Source: Polaribacter sp. Hel1_85 (GTDB lineage Bacteria > Bacteroidota > Bacteroidia > Flavobacteriales > Flavobacteriaceae). From it: 64,000 bases of DNA. Numbering within the stretch: the first letter of the stretch is position 1; every line of letters begins with the position of its first letter. Made by a program: the position numbers and the translations under genes. Shown here piece after piece: positions 8,166 to 17,440 of this stretch. The notes beneath the pieces were generated by a model. It had not been told where the DNA came from, did not search any database, and saw only the letters and a program-made list of their open reading frames with translations. The stretch spans positions 935,001-999,000 of the forward strand of contig NZ_JPDS01000001.1 in the NCBI RefSeq assembly GCF_000766795.1. The letters run 5' to 3'.

Positions 8166-10355
8166 ATGCCGAAAAAGAATACATTTAAAACGTTTATTAG
8201 CGATATTCCACAGAACTTATTTTCTGGCTTTGTAGTTTCATTAATTGCCCTTCCTTTAGGTTTAGGTTTAGCGTTAGCTTCTGGAGCACCTCCTATTTCT
8301 GGTATTATTGCTGCCATTATTGGTGGTACTGTAGTTGCTATTATTGGAGGCTCTAATGTTACCATTACTGGTCCTGGAAATGGTTTGGTGGTTGTTATTT
8401 TAGCAGCCATTACAACTTTAGGCGCAGGAGATATGCATCAAGGATTTTTATACACACTTGCAGCCATTGTAATATCTGGTATTGTAATGATTATTCTTGG
8501 ATTTTTAAGAATGGGCTCTTTGGGCGATTTCTTTCCTGCATCTGCCATACAAGGAATGTTAGCAGCTATTGGAATAGGAATTTTTGCAAAACAAATACAT
8601 GTAATGTTTGGTAATTTAAACGCCAAAGGAAGCATTATAGAGCTTCTAATTCAAATTCCTGAAGGAATTATAAACTTGATTAAAACCGATAATTCTAGCA
8701 TGTTTTATGCAGGTTTGGTTGGTATTGGAAGTTTGTTAATCATGATTTTTTATGGAAAAATTAGAAATCGATATTTTCAGTTAATCCCTGCTCCTATGTG
8801 GATTGTGGTATTAAGTGTTGGTATGTATTATTATTTTGATTTGGTTTCAGATACTGCTTATCCTATTGATAAAAGTTTATTAATTGCTTTACCAGATGAT
8901 ATTTTATCCAATTTTGCTTTTCCAGATTTTTCTATCGCTTATCAAGGTAACTTTATAAATGCAGTAATTGCCATTACTTTAATTGCGAGTATAGAAAGTT
9001 TATTAAGTATTAAAGCCGTTGATAAATTAGATCCTTTAAAAAGAAGATCTAACGTAAATAAAGACATACGTGCTTTAGGTTTAGCCACTGTTATTAGTGG
9101 TTTTTTAGGCGGATTAAATGTAGTTACTGTAATTGCAAGAAGTTCTGTAAATGTTAATAATAAAGGAACTAATAGATCTGCAAACTTTTTTCATGCTGCT
9201 TTTTTAGTTGCTTTTATCTTATTATTTGCTTCTGAATTACGTAAAATTCCTTTGCCAGCATTAGCTGCTATTTTAGTATTTACAGGTTACAAACTAGCTT
9301 CTCCAGACAATATTAAAAAAGTATTTAGTATTGGTTCTGAGCAATTAATTATTTTCTTAGTAACATTACTTACAACAATAGCTACAAGTTTAATAACCGG
9401 AATTATTGTAGGTATTTTAATCACTTTTGTAATACATGTAATCATTAATAAAGACATCCTTTTATTTATTAAAAACGTTTTAAAACCAAATGTTTTAATG
9501 TTTAAAGAAGATGACAAATACTATGTGAGTGTAAAAAACTTTTCGAGTTTCTTAAACTACACAAAACTAAAATCTAAATTAGATCAAATACCAGAAACAG
9601 AAGAGGCAATCATCGATTTTTCTCTATGTGATTTTGTAGATCATTCTGTAATGGAAAACATGAGTAATTATGTAGAATCATTTGCTAGGAAAGGTGGTGA
9701 TTTTGAAGTGATTGGTTTAGATGATTCTAAATCTGGAAGTGAACATCCTTTTGCGTTGCGTAAAATATTACCTAAACAAATAATACCAAAAGAAGGTGTT
9801 TTAACGAAAAGACAAAAATCAATACAAAGTATTAGTGAAAATATGCATTGGAAATACAATGCTTTTTCTGCTCAAGAAATGGAAGAATTACCAACTTTCG
9901 GGTATTTTAAAACACGGAAAATAGACAAAGTTTCTAACGTACTTTCAAATGAAGATTGTACCATTTTTGATGTACAATTTTCTGAAGGAGAAATGATTGC
10001 TAAGCAAGTAATTAAAGCTACTATGTTGCATATTCATACTTTAAAACCAGTCCCTAATTTTACATTAGACAGAGAAGGTATTTTTGAATATATTTTAGAG
10101 TTTGCAGGTTATAAAGACATTGATATAAATAATCATCCTGATTTTAGCAAACGTTTTTATTTAGCTGGAGAAAATGAAGAAAAAATTAGAGCATTTTTCA
10201 CAGATGATTTAATTTTGTTCTTTGAAAGCAACAAACAATTCCATATTGAAGCTTCAGTAAACGGATTACTTATTATTGGTAATGAACGTTTAGCTAGTGT
10301 TAAAGAAATTAAAGCACTCGCCTATTTTGGTATGGGATTACAGAAAACGATATAA
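8166..10355 (+). CDS. SulP-family anion transporter with long C-terminal extension
   Basis: The 729-residue protein starts with a SulP/SLC26 membrane domain of 10-12 helices (residues about 10-430): FSGFVVSLIALPLGLGLALASGAPPISGI is its hallmark first helix, and the AIQGMLAAIGIGIFAKQIHVM and ARSSVNVNNKGTNR regions follow. Next is a STAS-like segment (about 450-535) around EAIIDFSLCDFVDHSV. Unlike typical SulP proteins of 500-580 residues, about 190 more residues follow STAS, starting at HWKYNAFSAQEMEELPTFGYFKT. I do not recognise this part. SulP proteins in marine bacteria often import bicarbonate or sulfate; substrate is undetermined here. It is translated directly after the tandem Usp gene and ends at a strong terminator. 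Confidence 0.9.
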   Translation: MPKKNTFKTFISDIPQNLFSGFVVSLIALPLGLGLALASGAPPISGIIAAIIGGTVVAIIGGSNVTITGPGNGLVVVILAAITTLGAGDMHQGFLYTLAAIVISGIVMIILGFLRMGSLGDFFPASAIQGMLAAIGIGIFAKQIHVMFGNLNAKGSIIELLIQIPEGIINLIKTDNSSMFYAGLVGIGSLLIMIFYGKIRNRYFQLIPAPMWIVVLSVGMYYYFDLVSDTAYPIDKSLLIALPDDILSNFAFPDFSIAYQGNFINAVIAITLIASIESLLSIKAVDKLDPLKRRSNVNKDIRALGLATVISGFLGGLNVVTVIARSSVNVNNKGTNRSANFFHAAFLVAFILLFASELRKIPLPALAAILVFTGYKLASPDNIKKVFSIGSEQLIIFLVTLLTTIATSLITGIIVGILITFVIHVIINKDILLFIKNVLKPNVLMFKEDDKYYVSVKNFSSFLNYTKLKSKLDQIPETEEAIIDFSLCDFVDHSVMENMSNYVESFARKGGDFEVIGLDDSKSGSEHPFALRKILPKQIIPKEGVLTKRQKSIQSISENMHWKYNAFSAQEMEELPTFGYFKTRKIDKVSNVLSNEDCTIFDVQFSEGEMIAKQVIKATMLHIHTLKPVPNFTLDREGIFEYILEFAGYKDIDINNHPDFSKRFYLAGENEEKIRAFFTDDLILFFESNKQFHIEASVNGLLIIGNERLASVKEIKALAYFGMGLQKTI

Positions 10356-10360
10356 TAAAA

Positions 10361-10391
10361 AAACCTAAGAACAATATTAGTTCTTAGGTTT
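10361..10391 (+). terminator. Bidirectional intrinsic terminator
   Basis: AAACCTAAGAAC (10361-10372) pairs with GTTCTTAGGTTT (10380-10391) around a 7-base loop, with A and T runs on the two sides. It ends the usp-sulP operon and can also serve the converging LodA-like gene. Confidence 0.85.
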
Positions 10392-10515
10392 TATATTCTT
10401 TAAAAGATTTGATTTACTTTTATATAGAAAATGTTAACCTACAGTCTTTAGACTTAATTTCAAGACCAAGAATGACATAATTTCTATCAATAATATTTAA
10501 TTATCATATTAATAT

Positions 10516-13500
10516 CTAATTAAAAACATAACAAGCTATTCCTTCAGAAGTGTAGCCTAAGTTTTTTGTTGCATTATCTCGTTCAGAAACTGAAGTTGTA
10601 TAAAAATGATCGTGAATTTGACCATTATATAACCTATATAACGGTATAGTGCCTTCTATTTGAGATAGGTAGACATAACAAGCTATTCCTTCAGAAGTAT
10701 ACCCTAACTTTTTTATTGCATTATCTCGTTCAGAAACTGAAGTTGTATAGAAATGATCGTGAATTTGACCATTGTACAACCTATATAAAGGCATAGCTCC
10801 ATCAATTTGAGGCACATAAACAATACAAGCTATTTCTTCAAAAGTATACCCTAAGTTTTTTACTGCATTATCTCGTTCAGAAACTGAAGTTGTATAGAAA
10901 TGATCGTGAATTTGACCATTGTATAATCTATAAAACGGCAGACTAGATGATTCTGCAGAATTAACAGGCGTACAAGGAGCATTAACATCATCTAAACAGG
11001 GAGCTCTCTCTGTTTCATCCATTACAAACATTCCTTCATCTGTGGTTCCTGAAGGTACAACAAAACCAAAATCAGACCAATATTTAACCATATGCTCATA
11101 ACCTCCTTCATAAGTTGGAATGTTATCAGCATTAGGTGGTATTCCAACTGCTTCACCTCTAAACCAAAGCTTCTTATCTAATTTTGGTGGATGTAAGCTT
11201 GTATCCATCGTTACTACAATATCAGGACGCATTGCTGCCCACCATGAAACATTACAAGACCAGAAATCTCCTTGCCAAGGAATAGACATATACCCAGCTA
11301 CAGAACCTGGTGTAATTGGTTGTATTAGTTTTCCATTATGCATAATAGTATCTGCAAAACGAAATGCTTCTGCAAAAAAACCTGGTTCCTTCATATAATA
11401 AGTCAATTCAATTCCTGGATGAAAACCTCCTCCAACCGTTGGCTCTAACGCACTAAAATTTAATGCTGCAGGTTGTTCAGCTAAAGGAATTTTATCTAAA
11501 GGTGTTGAAGGGAAATTCTCTGTAGGTTTTGTTCCTAGTTGAAAATTACCATTCACCCACTCTTGAATTTTCCACAATTGATGTGGAGTTAAACTCAGCC
11601 ATTGGTTTGGAAAGTTTGTATTATTAAATGTGTTCTCCAGATTCGATCCTCCTTCACCAAATAAATGTGGCATTAATCTACCAGATTGTACTCCTCCATT
11701 TGGAATGCTAGGTTTTACTCCATTCACAATTTTATTTGTTGGATTTGGAATCGCTGCTGGTGGTGGTGGAACATTAGGTGTTAACTGCTCCGCTGGACGA
11801 ATCGCGTTAAAAACAAATGTTCTATATGGGTTATTTGCTTCACTTGAACTTGAATATCCTGCAATAGAACCATCTCGTAAGAAATCTCCCATACTTCCTG
11901 GGGCATGCCCTTGAAATGCTGGCTCATTTACCCAAGCATAATCTGTTACCGTTTTAAGGATTGGATAAATATCTCTATAAAAAGAAATATTACTAAAATT
12001 AGCTACAATAGGCGCATAATTTGTTGATACAGTTGATGCTTTGACAAAGTTAACCTCTGTTATAAAACCAGGTTTTGTTGTTTTTTCATAAAAACCAGGT
12101 TTTCCTGTTCCAACATAGAAATCAGAGTTTTCATCAACAATCGCATAATATAATTTACCATGTGAACCTGCAATACTAGGTGACAATTTTGTCTGAGGTG
12201 CCCCAGTCACTTCTTTAAATTTAAAAGTTACTTTTACTGGTTCAGTTGGTGCTGGTGCATAATTATTATACGAACCTATATAAGAATTATTACTAGAGTC
12301 AGTATAAGCACAATACAACTCTCCAAAGAATACACCTAACACTGGATAAGAACTTGATAAAACTTTATCACTAAGAGTATTAAAAGCATATACATATGTA
12401 TTTGTATTTGGCACTAAATACCTATGAGCAATAGCAATACTATCATCTGCAGTAGCAAATGCAATATACAATCCGCCATTATAAGTGACAGCACTTGGAC
12501 TAGAACTTGCTAATGTTGGGCCTACAGAGCCAGAATTTAATCCTTGAAAATCGAAAGTCTTACCGTCTGATGATGTTCCTACTAATATATAACCTCCTTT
12601 TACAACAACAACATAAGCTAATTGACCATTATAAACACAGAGTGAAGGTGCGTATTGAGTAGAATTTGTTCCTATTTGACTCTCTGTCCATGTAACTCCA
12701 TTATCAGTAGATACAGCTATTAAATTCTCTCCTGAACTTCCTGTATATGCTGCATAATCATCTCCATTATACCTTACAATAGTAGGTCTACCTTTTCCTG
12801 TAGCAGCAACTCCTGAAAGTGGCGCAAAAGATAATGTAGAATTTCCTGTCGCTATATTTGGCAATCCATTAGAGTCTAAAATGGCAAAATTTACTGTTCC
12901 AGAAACCGGATCTTGTTCAGGAAACATAGCTAATTGTAAATCTAACAATGAAACCACATTATTCATTGTTGGTACATACTTTGGAGGAGATACTGCAACC
13001 CAGCCTCTTTTCTTTGGATCATTATCTGTTGCAAATGATTTTCCATTAATAGTAACATTTGCATTAATACTTCCTCCTGAAGTATCATCATACCATCCTG
13101 GGTTATTGAAATACGAATTTCCATTAGAAGTTGGATCTTCATTCGTATAATACAACCAAAAACTAGATCCGCTATTTGAACCAGGGTATAAATCTACATA
13201 TTCAATAGAAATGGTTACATTTTGCCCTAAATATGGTTTTAGGTTATCTGTAATATCAATAGGTGCTAAAGGTGTAATCTTTCCACTATTTCCATTGCTA
13301 AAATCATGTGAATAAACTTGAGAACCATTTACTTTAACAATACATTCATCATCAACAAAAACATCTCCTGTTCCATCATTTTTTCCTGCTAATAAGACTT
13401 TTAAGTTTCCAGAAGCGTCTTTTGGTAAATCTAACGTAATTGTATTTGTATAAAAAGTATTTGGAGTTCCCTTTGTTGGTTTCGCTTTTTGAGCTTCACC

Positions 13501-14190
13501 TAAAAGAGCATATAAAAAACCAGCTCCTTTTTGTACAATAATTGGTGGTTCAATCAAACATCCAGCATCACCTTTTCCTCCAACTACAATTAATCTACCA
13601 TCTTTATCAGTTTCAAGTCTTCCTAGAGAAACTTCTTTTTCACTATAAGTAACATCTGTCATTCCAGATTCACCTTTCTTATACAAACTTGTAGGGATTT
13701 GTGCTTTTCCTATCCCTGAAAAAATCTTGCCCCCATCTAACTGCATTGCATTTAATCCATTTTGATTAATTCCTGAAATGGATTTCATTCCTGGATCAAT
13801 AATTAAACTTGTTCTAGAATTTGGATCAGTATCAGGAATATTAGGAGAAACTCCAGGATTTCTATACTGATCTGGATTAAAACCAAATTTTCCTTGAAAA
13901 GCATAATTAGCTGCTTTTAAATTTCTCATGTGCACATCCCATTCTAAAGATACTCCATTTGCAGGATCGTGAGTTATTTCTGTTACAATTTTATGGTTAA
14001 CATCATAACCATACACTCTAAAACGAGATGCTTGAGGCTTTAAAAGACCGTTAGTATCTTTATAATTCTTTCCTAAGTTAGGTACACTTCCTGGTGACTC
14101 TGGTCCAATAAAATATTCTGGACTATTTCCAACTCTTGCTGTACCAATTCCTGGAAATACTTTTATATATGATATATTTTCTAATGACAT
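10516..14190 (-). CDS. LodA-like cysteine tryptophylquinone oxidase with two insertions and C-terminal repeats
   Basis: The 1224-residue protein begins with the LodA/GoxA core (SYIKVFPGIGTARVGNSP at 7-24, LEWDVHMRNLKAANY at 82-96). The catalytic cofactor region follows late: PWQGDFWSC at 971-979 gives the conserved Asp975 four residues before Cys979, as in LodA (Asp512/Cys516). Trp1038 in KYWSDFGFV, 59 residues on, is my candidate quinone tryptophan (LodA spacing 65). LodA-type enzymes are usually about 700 residues. Here about 110 residues of jelly-roll-like sequence (about 245-355) and about 300 residues of sialidase/propeller-like sequence (about 430-735) are inserted, and three 49-residue DUF5648-like repeats end the protein (1084-1224). 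Such enzymes oxidise amino acids, releasing H2O2. There is no signal peptide, also true of LodA, which is nevertheless secreted. Confidence 0.85.
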   Translation of the reverse strand: MSLENISYIKVFPGIGTARVGNSPEYFIGPESPGSVPNLGKNYKDTNGLLKPQASRFRVYGYDVNHKIVTEITHDPANGVSLEWDVHMRNLKAANYAFQGKFGFNPDQYRNPGVSPNIPDTDPNSRTSLIIDPGMKSISGINQNGLNAMQLDGGKIFSGIGKAQIPTSLYKKGESGMTDVTYSEKEVSLGRLETDKDGRLIVVGGKGDAGCLIEPPIIVQKGAGFLYALLGEAQKAKPTKGTPNTFYTNTITLDLPKDASGNLKVLLAGKNDGTGDVFVDDECIVKVNGSQVYSHDFSNGNSGKITPLAPIDITDNLKPYLGQNVTISIEYVDLYPGSNSGSSFWLYYTNEDPTSNGNSYFNNPGWYDDTSGGSINANVTINGKSFATDNDPKKRGWVAVSPPKYVPTMNNVVSLLDLQLAMFPEQDPVSGTVNFAILDSNGLPNIATGNSTLSFAPLSGVAATGKGRPTIVRYNGDDYAAYTGSSGENLIAVSTDNGVTWTESQIGTNSTQYAPSLCVYNGQLAYVVVVKGGYILVGTSSDGKTFDFQGLNSGSVGPTLASSSPSAVTYNGGLYIAFATADDSIAIAHRYLVPNTNTYVYAFNTLSDKVLSSSYPVLGVFFGELYCAYTDSSNNSYIGSYNNYAPAPTEPVKVTFKFKEVTGAPQTKLSPSIAGSHGKLYYAIVDENSDFYVGTGKPGFYEKTTKPGFITEVNFVKASTVSTNYAPIVANFSNISFYRDIYPILKTVTDYAWVNEPAFQGHAPGSMGDFLRDGSIAGYSSSSEANNPYRTFVFNAIRPAEQLTPNVPPPPAAIPNPTNKIVNGVKPSIPNGGVQSGRLMPHLFGEGGSNLENTFNNTNFPNQWLSLTPHQLWKIQEWVNGNFQLGTKPTENFPSTPLDKIPLAEQPAALNFSALEPTVGGGFHPGIELTYYMKEPGFFAEAFRFADTIMHNGKLIQPITPGSVAGYMSIPWQGDFWSCNVSWWAAMRPDIVVTMDTSLHPPKLDKKLWFRGEAVGIPPNADNIPTYEGGYEHMVKYWSDFGFVVPSGTTDEGMFVMDETERAPCLDDVNAPCTPVNSAESSSLPFYRLYNGQIHDHFYTTSVSERDNAVKNLGYTFEEIACIVYVPQIDGAMPLYRLYNGQIHDHFYTTSVSERDNAIKKLGYTSEGIACYVYLSQIEGTIPLYRLYNGQIHDHFYTTSVSERDNATKNLGYTSEGIACYVFN
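10519..10941 (-). repeat. Three in-frame tandem repeats of about 147 bp
   Basis: The repeats encode residues 1084-1132, 1133-1181 and 1182-1224 of the LodA-like protein. Each contains YRLYNGQIHDHFYTTSVSER and then LGYT-E-x-I-A-C. The DNA copies are nearly identical, pointing to recent expansion. The type corresponds to DUF5648 repeats found at the ends of secreted bacterial enzymes. Confidence 0.9.
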
Positions 14191-14219
14191 AATCTATGTT
14201 TTAAAATTTAAAATAATTT

Positions 14220-15902
14220 TTATTGGCCTTCTTTTAATAAAGGTTGATTTATAAAATCTACATCAACTATAGGTGCATTCTTTGTAATGAAACTAAAGTC
14301 TGCATCTTGTGCATTTCCATGACATCCTTTACAACCACCTTGAACAATTTTCTTTTTTCCTTGGTACAAATTAATAGCTTGTGGATTAAAAGTTCCTCTT
14401 AAATTATCTAAGGTTCCAGAAAAATCACGCAATGTTTGATTTGTTTCTGTAACAATATTTGATAGAAAATAATCTGTTGTATTTGCATTATTTTGTGGAT
14501 GACCTTGCACACCAATCAATTTATAATATTGCCAAACTGAATTTGAGTCTAATGCTTTAATTTGTTTATAAACATTTGCATTTACCTTTTCAGTTCCTTC
14601 TAAAATTGGATTTGCTCTATAAGCATATTGCTTGTCAGGGTTTACACTTGGATTGCTATTTCTATTATAGTAAAACAAGGTATTATTTGGTTCTATGGTA
14701 GTATTTAAATTATCTACTTGTTCAAAGGTTGCAAATACATAACTTGGAAAAGTTTTTGTTTTATGAATAATATGTAAACCAACCAAACCATAAGGCAACG
14801 ACAATAAAGTAGAACTAGATCCTTCTGTTTTATATGTTGGGATTGCTGGTACAATATCATAATAAGCAGTACCATCTGGATTTGGTTTTGCTAAAGTTCC
14901 TCCTCTATAATATATAATTGGTGCCGTTAAATACCTTCCACTATTATATTCTTTTAAAGTTAACTGTCTCCAAGTAGCTTTTACTTCTATAGAACCTTCT
15001 ACTCCATTATTATCTCCAAAAGGAAATACAATCATATTTGAGTCTGGGTTTGCTTGATAAATAGCCCCTTTATTTTCATTTTTGATTGCATTATCTGTAT
15101 ACTTTATTTTTTGAGCTCTTATGGAAGCATCATATAAATAATTATCCGAGACATAATCAAACATATCTCTATTAGCTTTAGCTTCATAAATCATTCTACG
15201 TGGAGCTCCAGGTAATCCACTAGAAGTTTTTGATTTATTAACATCTGTAGCTCCAGGTGCATCAGGATCTCCATCTACAAACAACGTACATAAATTAATC
15301 TCAGAAGTTTCATCTAGATTGTTAAAAATTGTGGTAATTTGATCTAAAGGAGTTGATGAATTTAATCCTGTAATTGATTCTTGATTCTCTAAATCATAAA
15401 AATATTGTGGAGCAGTATCAAAATTTTTGTTATAATTACTAGTATTTTTTGGATACAATTCTACTCTATGCTTGTATGTTTGCCATACAAGTTGCCCAGT
15501 ATTAGAGGCATTTAAAAAATCTGAAACACTTTTAGATTTATCTGGTTTTCCTCTTTCAAAAGTTGTAGTATTATAACTAGATGGCCAATTTAATGCAATA
15601 AATTCTTTCCATGCAAACTGAGACAATGCTACTTGCCCGCTATCTTTTGGGTTAGGAACATCATGAGGTACTTTATACGCATTTTCTGGAAAAAAATTAA
15701 CTGATGAATAAGTAACATCAAGTGTTAATTGTGATGTAGAAGATATTGTTTTTGTTTCTGCCTTAGCCTTAAGACAACTATAAATTGTTAATAAGATTAA
15801 ACTCGCTGCTGCATAATAGAACAGTGTTTTTCTACGAATAAATTTTTGGATAAAAGGTGATTTTTTCATACTAAGGTTATTTAGATTTTGGTTATCCATC
15901 AA
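14220..15902 (-). CDS. Exported mono-haem cytochrome-like partner of the LodA-type oxidase
   Basis: The 560-residue product has a C-terminal covalent haem motif CKGCH at residues 524-528 (VQGGCKGCHGNAQDADFSF). The long N-terminal body (about 60-510) begins SQFAWKEFIALNWPSSYN; I know this type only as neighbours of LodA-like genes. A hydrophobic segment at about 28-45 ends ILLTIYSC, close to a lipobox. Initiation at the internal MKKSPF (Met12) would give a normal lipoprotein signal. It lies 29 bp upstream of the LodA-like gene in the same direction, so the two form an operon, and it is divergent from the flavoprotein. It may accept electrons from the oxidase or use its peroxide; that is inference. 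No other cytochrome motif is present. Confidence 0.7.
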   Translation of the reverse strand: MMDNQNLNNLSMKKSPFIQKFIRRKTLFYYAAASLILLTIYSCLKAKAETKTISSTSQLTLDVTYSSVNFFPENAYKVPHDVPNPKDSGQVALSQFAWKEFIALNWPSSYNTTTFERGKPDKSKSVSDFLNASNTGQLVWQTYKHRVELYPKNTSNYNKNFDTAPQYFYDLENQESITGLNSSTPLDQITTIFNNLDETSEINLCTLFVDGDPDAPGATDVNKSKTSSGLPGAPRRMIYEAKANRDMFDYVSDNYLYDASIRAQKIKYTDNAIKNENKGAIYQANPDSNMIVFPFGDNNGVEGSIEVKATWRQLTLKEYNSGRYLTAPIIYYRGGTLAKPNPDGTAYYDIVPAIPTYKTEGSSSTLLSLPYGLVGLHIIHKTKTFPSYVFATFEQVDNLNTTIEPNNTLFYYNRNSNPSVNPDKQYAYRANPILEGTEKVNANVYKQIKALDSNSVWQYYKLIGVQGHPQNNANTTDYFLSNIVTETNQTLRDFSGTLDNLRGTFNPQAINLYQGKKKIVQGGCKGCHGNAQDADFSFITKNAPIVDVDFINQPLLKEGQ

Positions 15903-15993
15903 AAGTAAAAATTAACCCCAACCATAAAAAGAGTATAAACACCTGATTGTCAATACATATATTTCTACTTAAACATATAGTGAAACTTTTTAA

Positions 15994-16001
15994 TATTTTT
16001 G
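15994..16001 (+). promoter_or_regulatory. Candidate -7 box for the LodB-like gene
   Basis: TATTTTTG fits TAnnTTTG, 30 bp before the preferred ATG at 16031. A clear TTG at the right distance is missing, so the call is weak. It argues against the earlier ATG at 15947. Confidence 0.35.
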
Positions 16002-16030
16002 ATTCATTGAATTACATCTTAAATAAAAGA

Positions 16031-17371
16031 ATGATTATACCTAATATAAAAGTTGCTATTATTGGTGGTGGACCGGCAGGAATTACAACTGCCATAAAAC
16101 TGAAGCAACATAATTTTGAAGTTGTTCTTTTTGAAGCAAGTACTTATGATAAAATTACTGTCGGAGAACATTTAGCATCAGAAGCTATTCATGAATTTAG
16201 AAAACTAAAAATACCTGACAGTCTATTAATAGAAAATAGAATTCCATGTACAGAGGTACAAAGTGCTTGGGGAAACTCTGAAATTCACTACAACGAATCT
16301 ATATTTAATCCTTTTGGAAATGGCTATATTTTATCTCGCCCTGATTTTGATGCTGACCTTTTTAACTATTGCACAAACGTAGGTATTGATACTAAAAAAG
16401 GAACTCGTATTTCTAAAATAGAAAAAACAAATTCTAGATGGAAACTCTTTTATAAATCAAGTAGTATTCATGTCAATTTTATTATTGATGCAAGTGGAAG
16501 AAACAGTAAGTTTTTCAGTAATAGGAAAACAAGAAAACAGAAAGATGATGGACTTATAGGCATTACAAAAAATTTACAACCCATTGATAAATCACCTATT
16601 CTTAAAAGTCATTTACTAATTGAATCAACTTCAGATGGTTGGTGGTATACAGTACAAAACAGTTCAAAAAATTTAGTCTGTACTTTTATGACGGATATTA
16701 AAATATGGCAGAAAAATAAAGGTGCTCATAAAACTTTCTGGGAACAGCAATTAAATAATAGTATTCATACAAAAGAAAGACTTTCTAACTTTAAAACTGA
16801 AGATACTTTTTCGATACAATCTGCTCACTCTCAATTAGCAAAAAATATAATTGGAGAAAATTGGTTAAAAGTTGGAGACGCAGCACAAAGTTTTGACCCT
16901 TTATCATCCGCAGGTATAATTAAAGGTTTAAAAACAGGACAATTAGCAGCAGAAAGTATTTACAACTATTTTAATGGAAATAAAAATGCTTTAAAAACTT
17001 ATGAAAACGAAATAAAAAACCAATATAAAAGTTACCAAGAAAAAAAAGCAGAATATTATGGAAATGAGCTCAGGTGGATGGACAAACCTTTTTGGTATCA
17101 AAAAAACCTAATTATTAAAAACATTAAACATTTTACAATTATTCCTCAAAATGAATTCTCTGTGATTGAAGGAAATTTACAAGAAAAAATATCTTTTCTA
17201 AATGAACAACTACCTGAAATTGATTTTGAAATACTTATTAAAAATATCAAACAATATTCTTTTGTAAAAGATGCTGTAGCATACTACTTAAAGGAACAAA
17301 AACAAACTAAAATAAATCCATGGCTTTTTCATGCTTTGGAAAGCTTAAAATTAATAGGAATCTTAAAATAA
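16031..17371 (+). CDS. LodB-like FAD-dependent maturase of the quinone-cofactor oxidase
   Basis: From ATG 16031 the product has 446 residues and opens with the Rossmann FAD motif VAIIGGGPAGITTAIKLKQ. VGEHLASEAIHEF follows, then the second FAD-contact stretch NWLKVGDAAQSFDPLSSAGIIKGL near residue 280. This is the halogenase/LodB pattern, and LodB proteins install the cysteine tryptophylquinone in the partner oxidase inside the cell. The reading frame stays open 28 codons further up, to an ATG at 15947, but that N-terminus (MSIHIFLLKHIVK) is not family-like and overlaps promoter sequence. The gene is divergent from the cytochrome-oxidase operon and separated from it by a short shared promoter region. 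Family call is firm; the target being the adjacent LodA-like protein is inferred from context. Confidence 0.85.
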   Translation: MIIPNIKVAIIGGGPAGITTAIKLKQHNFEVVLFEASTYDKITVGEHLASEAIHEFRKLKIPDSLLIENRIPCTEVQSAWGNSEIHYNESIFNPFGNGYILSRPDFDADLFNYCTNVGIDTKKGTRISKIEKTNSRWKLFYKSSSIHVNFIIDASGRNSKFFSNRKTRKQKDDGLIGITKNLQPIDKSPILKSHLLIESTSDGWWYTVQNSSKNLVCTFMTDIKIWQKNKGAHKTFWEQQLNNSIHTKERLSNFKTEDTFSIQSAHSQLAKNIIGENWLKVGDAAQSFDPLSSAGIIKGLKTGQLAAESIYNYFNGNKNALKTYENEIKNQYKSYQEKKAEYYGNELRWMDKPFWYQKNLIIKNIKHFTIIPQNEFSVIEGNLQEKISFLNEQLPEIDFEILIKNIKQYSFVKDAVAYYLKEQKQTKINPWLFHALESLKLIGILK

Positions 17372-17440
17372 AAACAGATTAATATAAGTTTCATCTATTA
17401 AAATATTCTTAATTTTACAGTCTAAAATTGAAATTAGAAT

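Noticed and set aside
10519..10941. Repeats as an independent adhesin gene
   Set aside because: They are in frame with, and continuous to, the LodA-like protein.
11120..11914. Plus-strand open frames inside the LodA-like gene
   Set aside because: They mirror the codon pattern of the strongly supported minus-strand gene and show no motifs.
15947..16030. Longer N-terminus for the LodB-like protein
   Set aside because: The 28 extra residues are not like the family and overlap a probable promoter box.
17389..17400. Single TTTCATCTA copy before miaE as another LytTR site
   Set aside because: No partner at 21 bp; single copies are expected by chance in AT-rich DNA.
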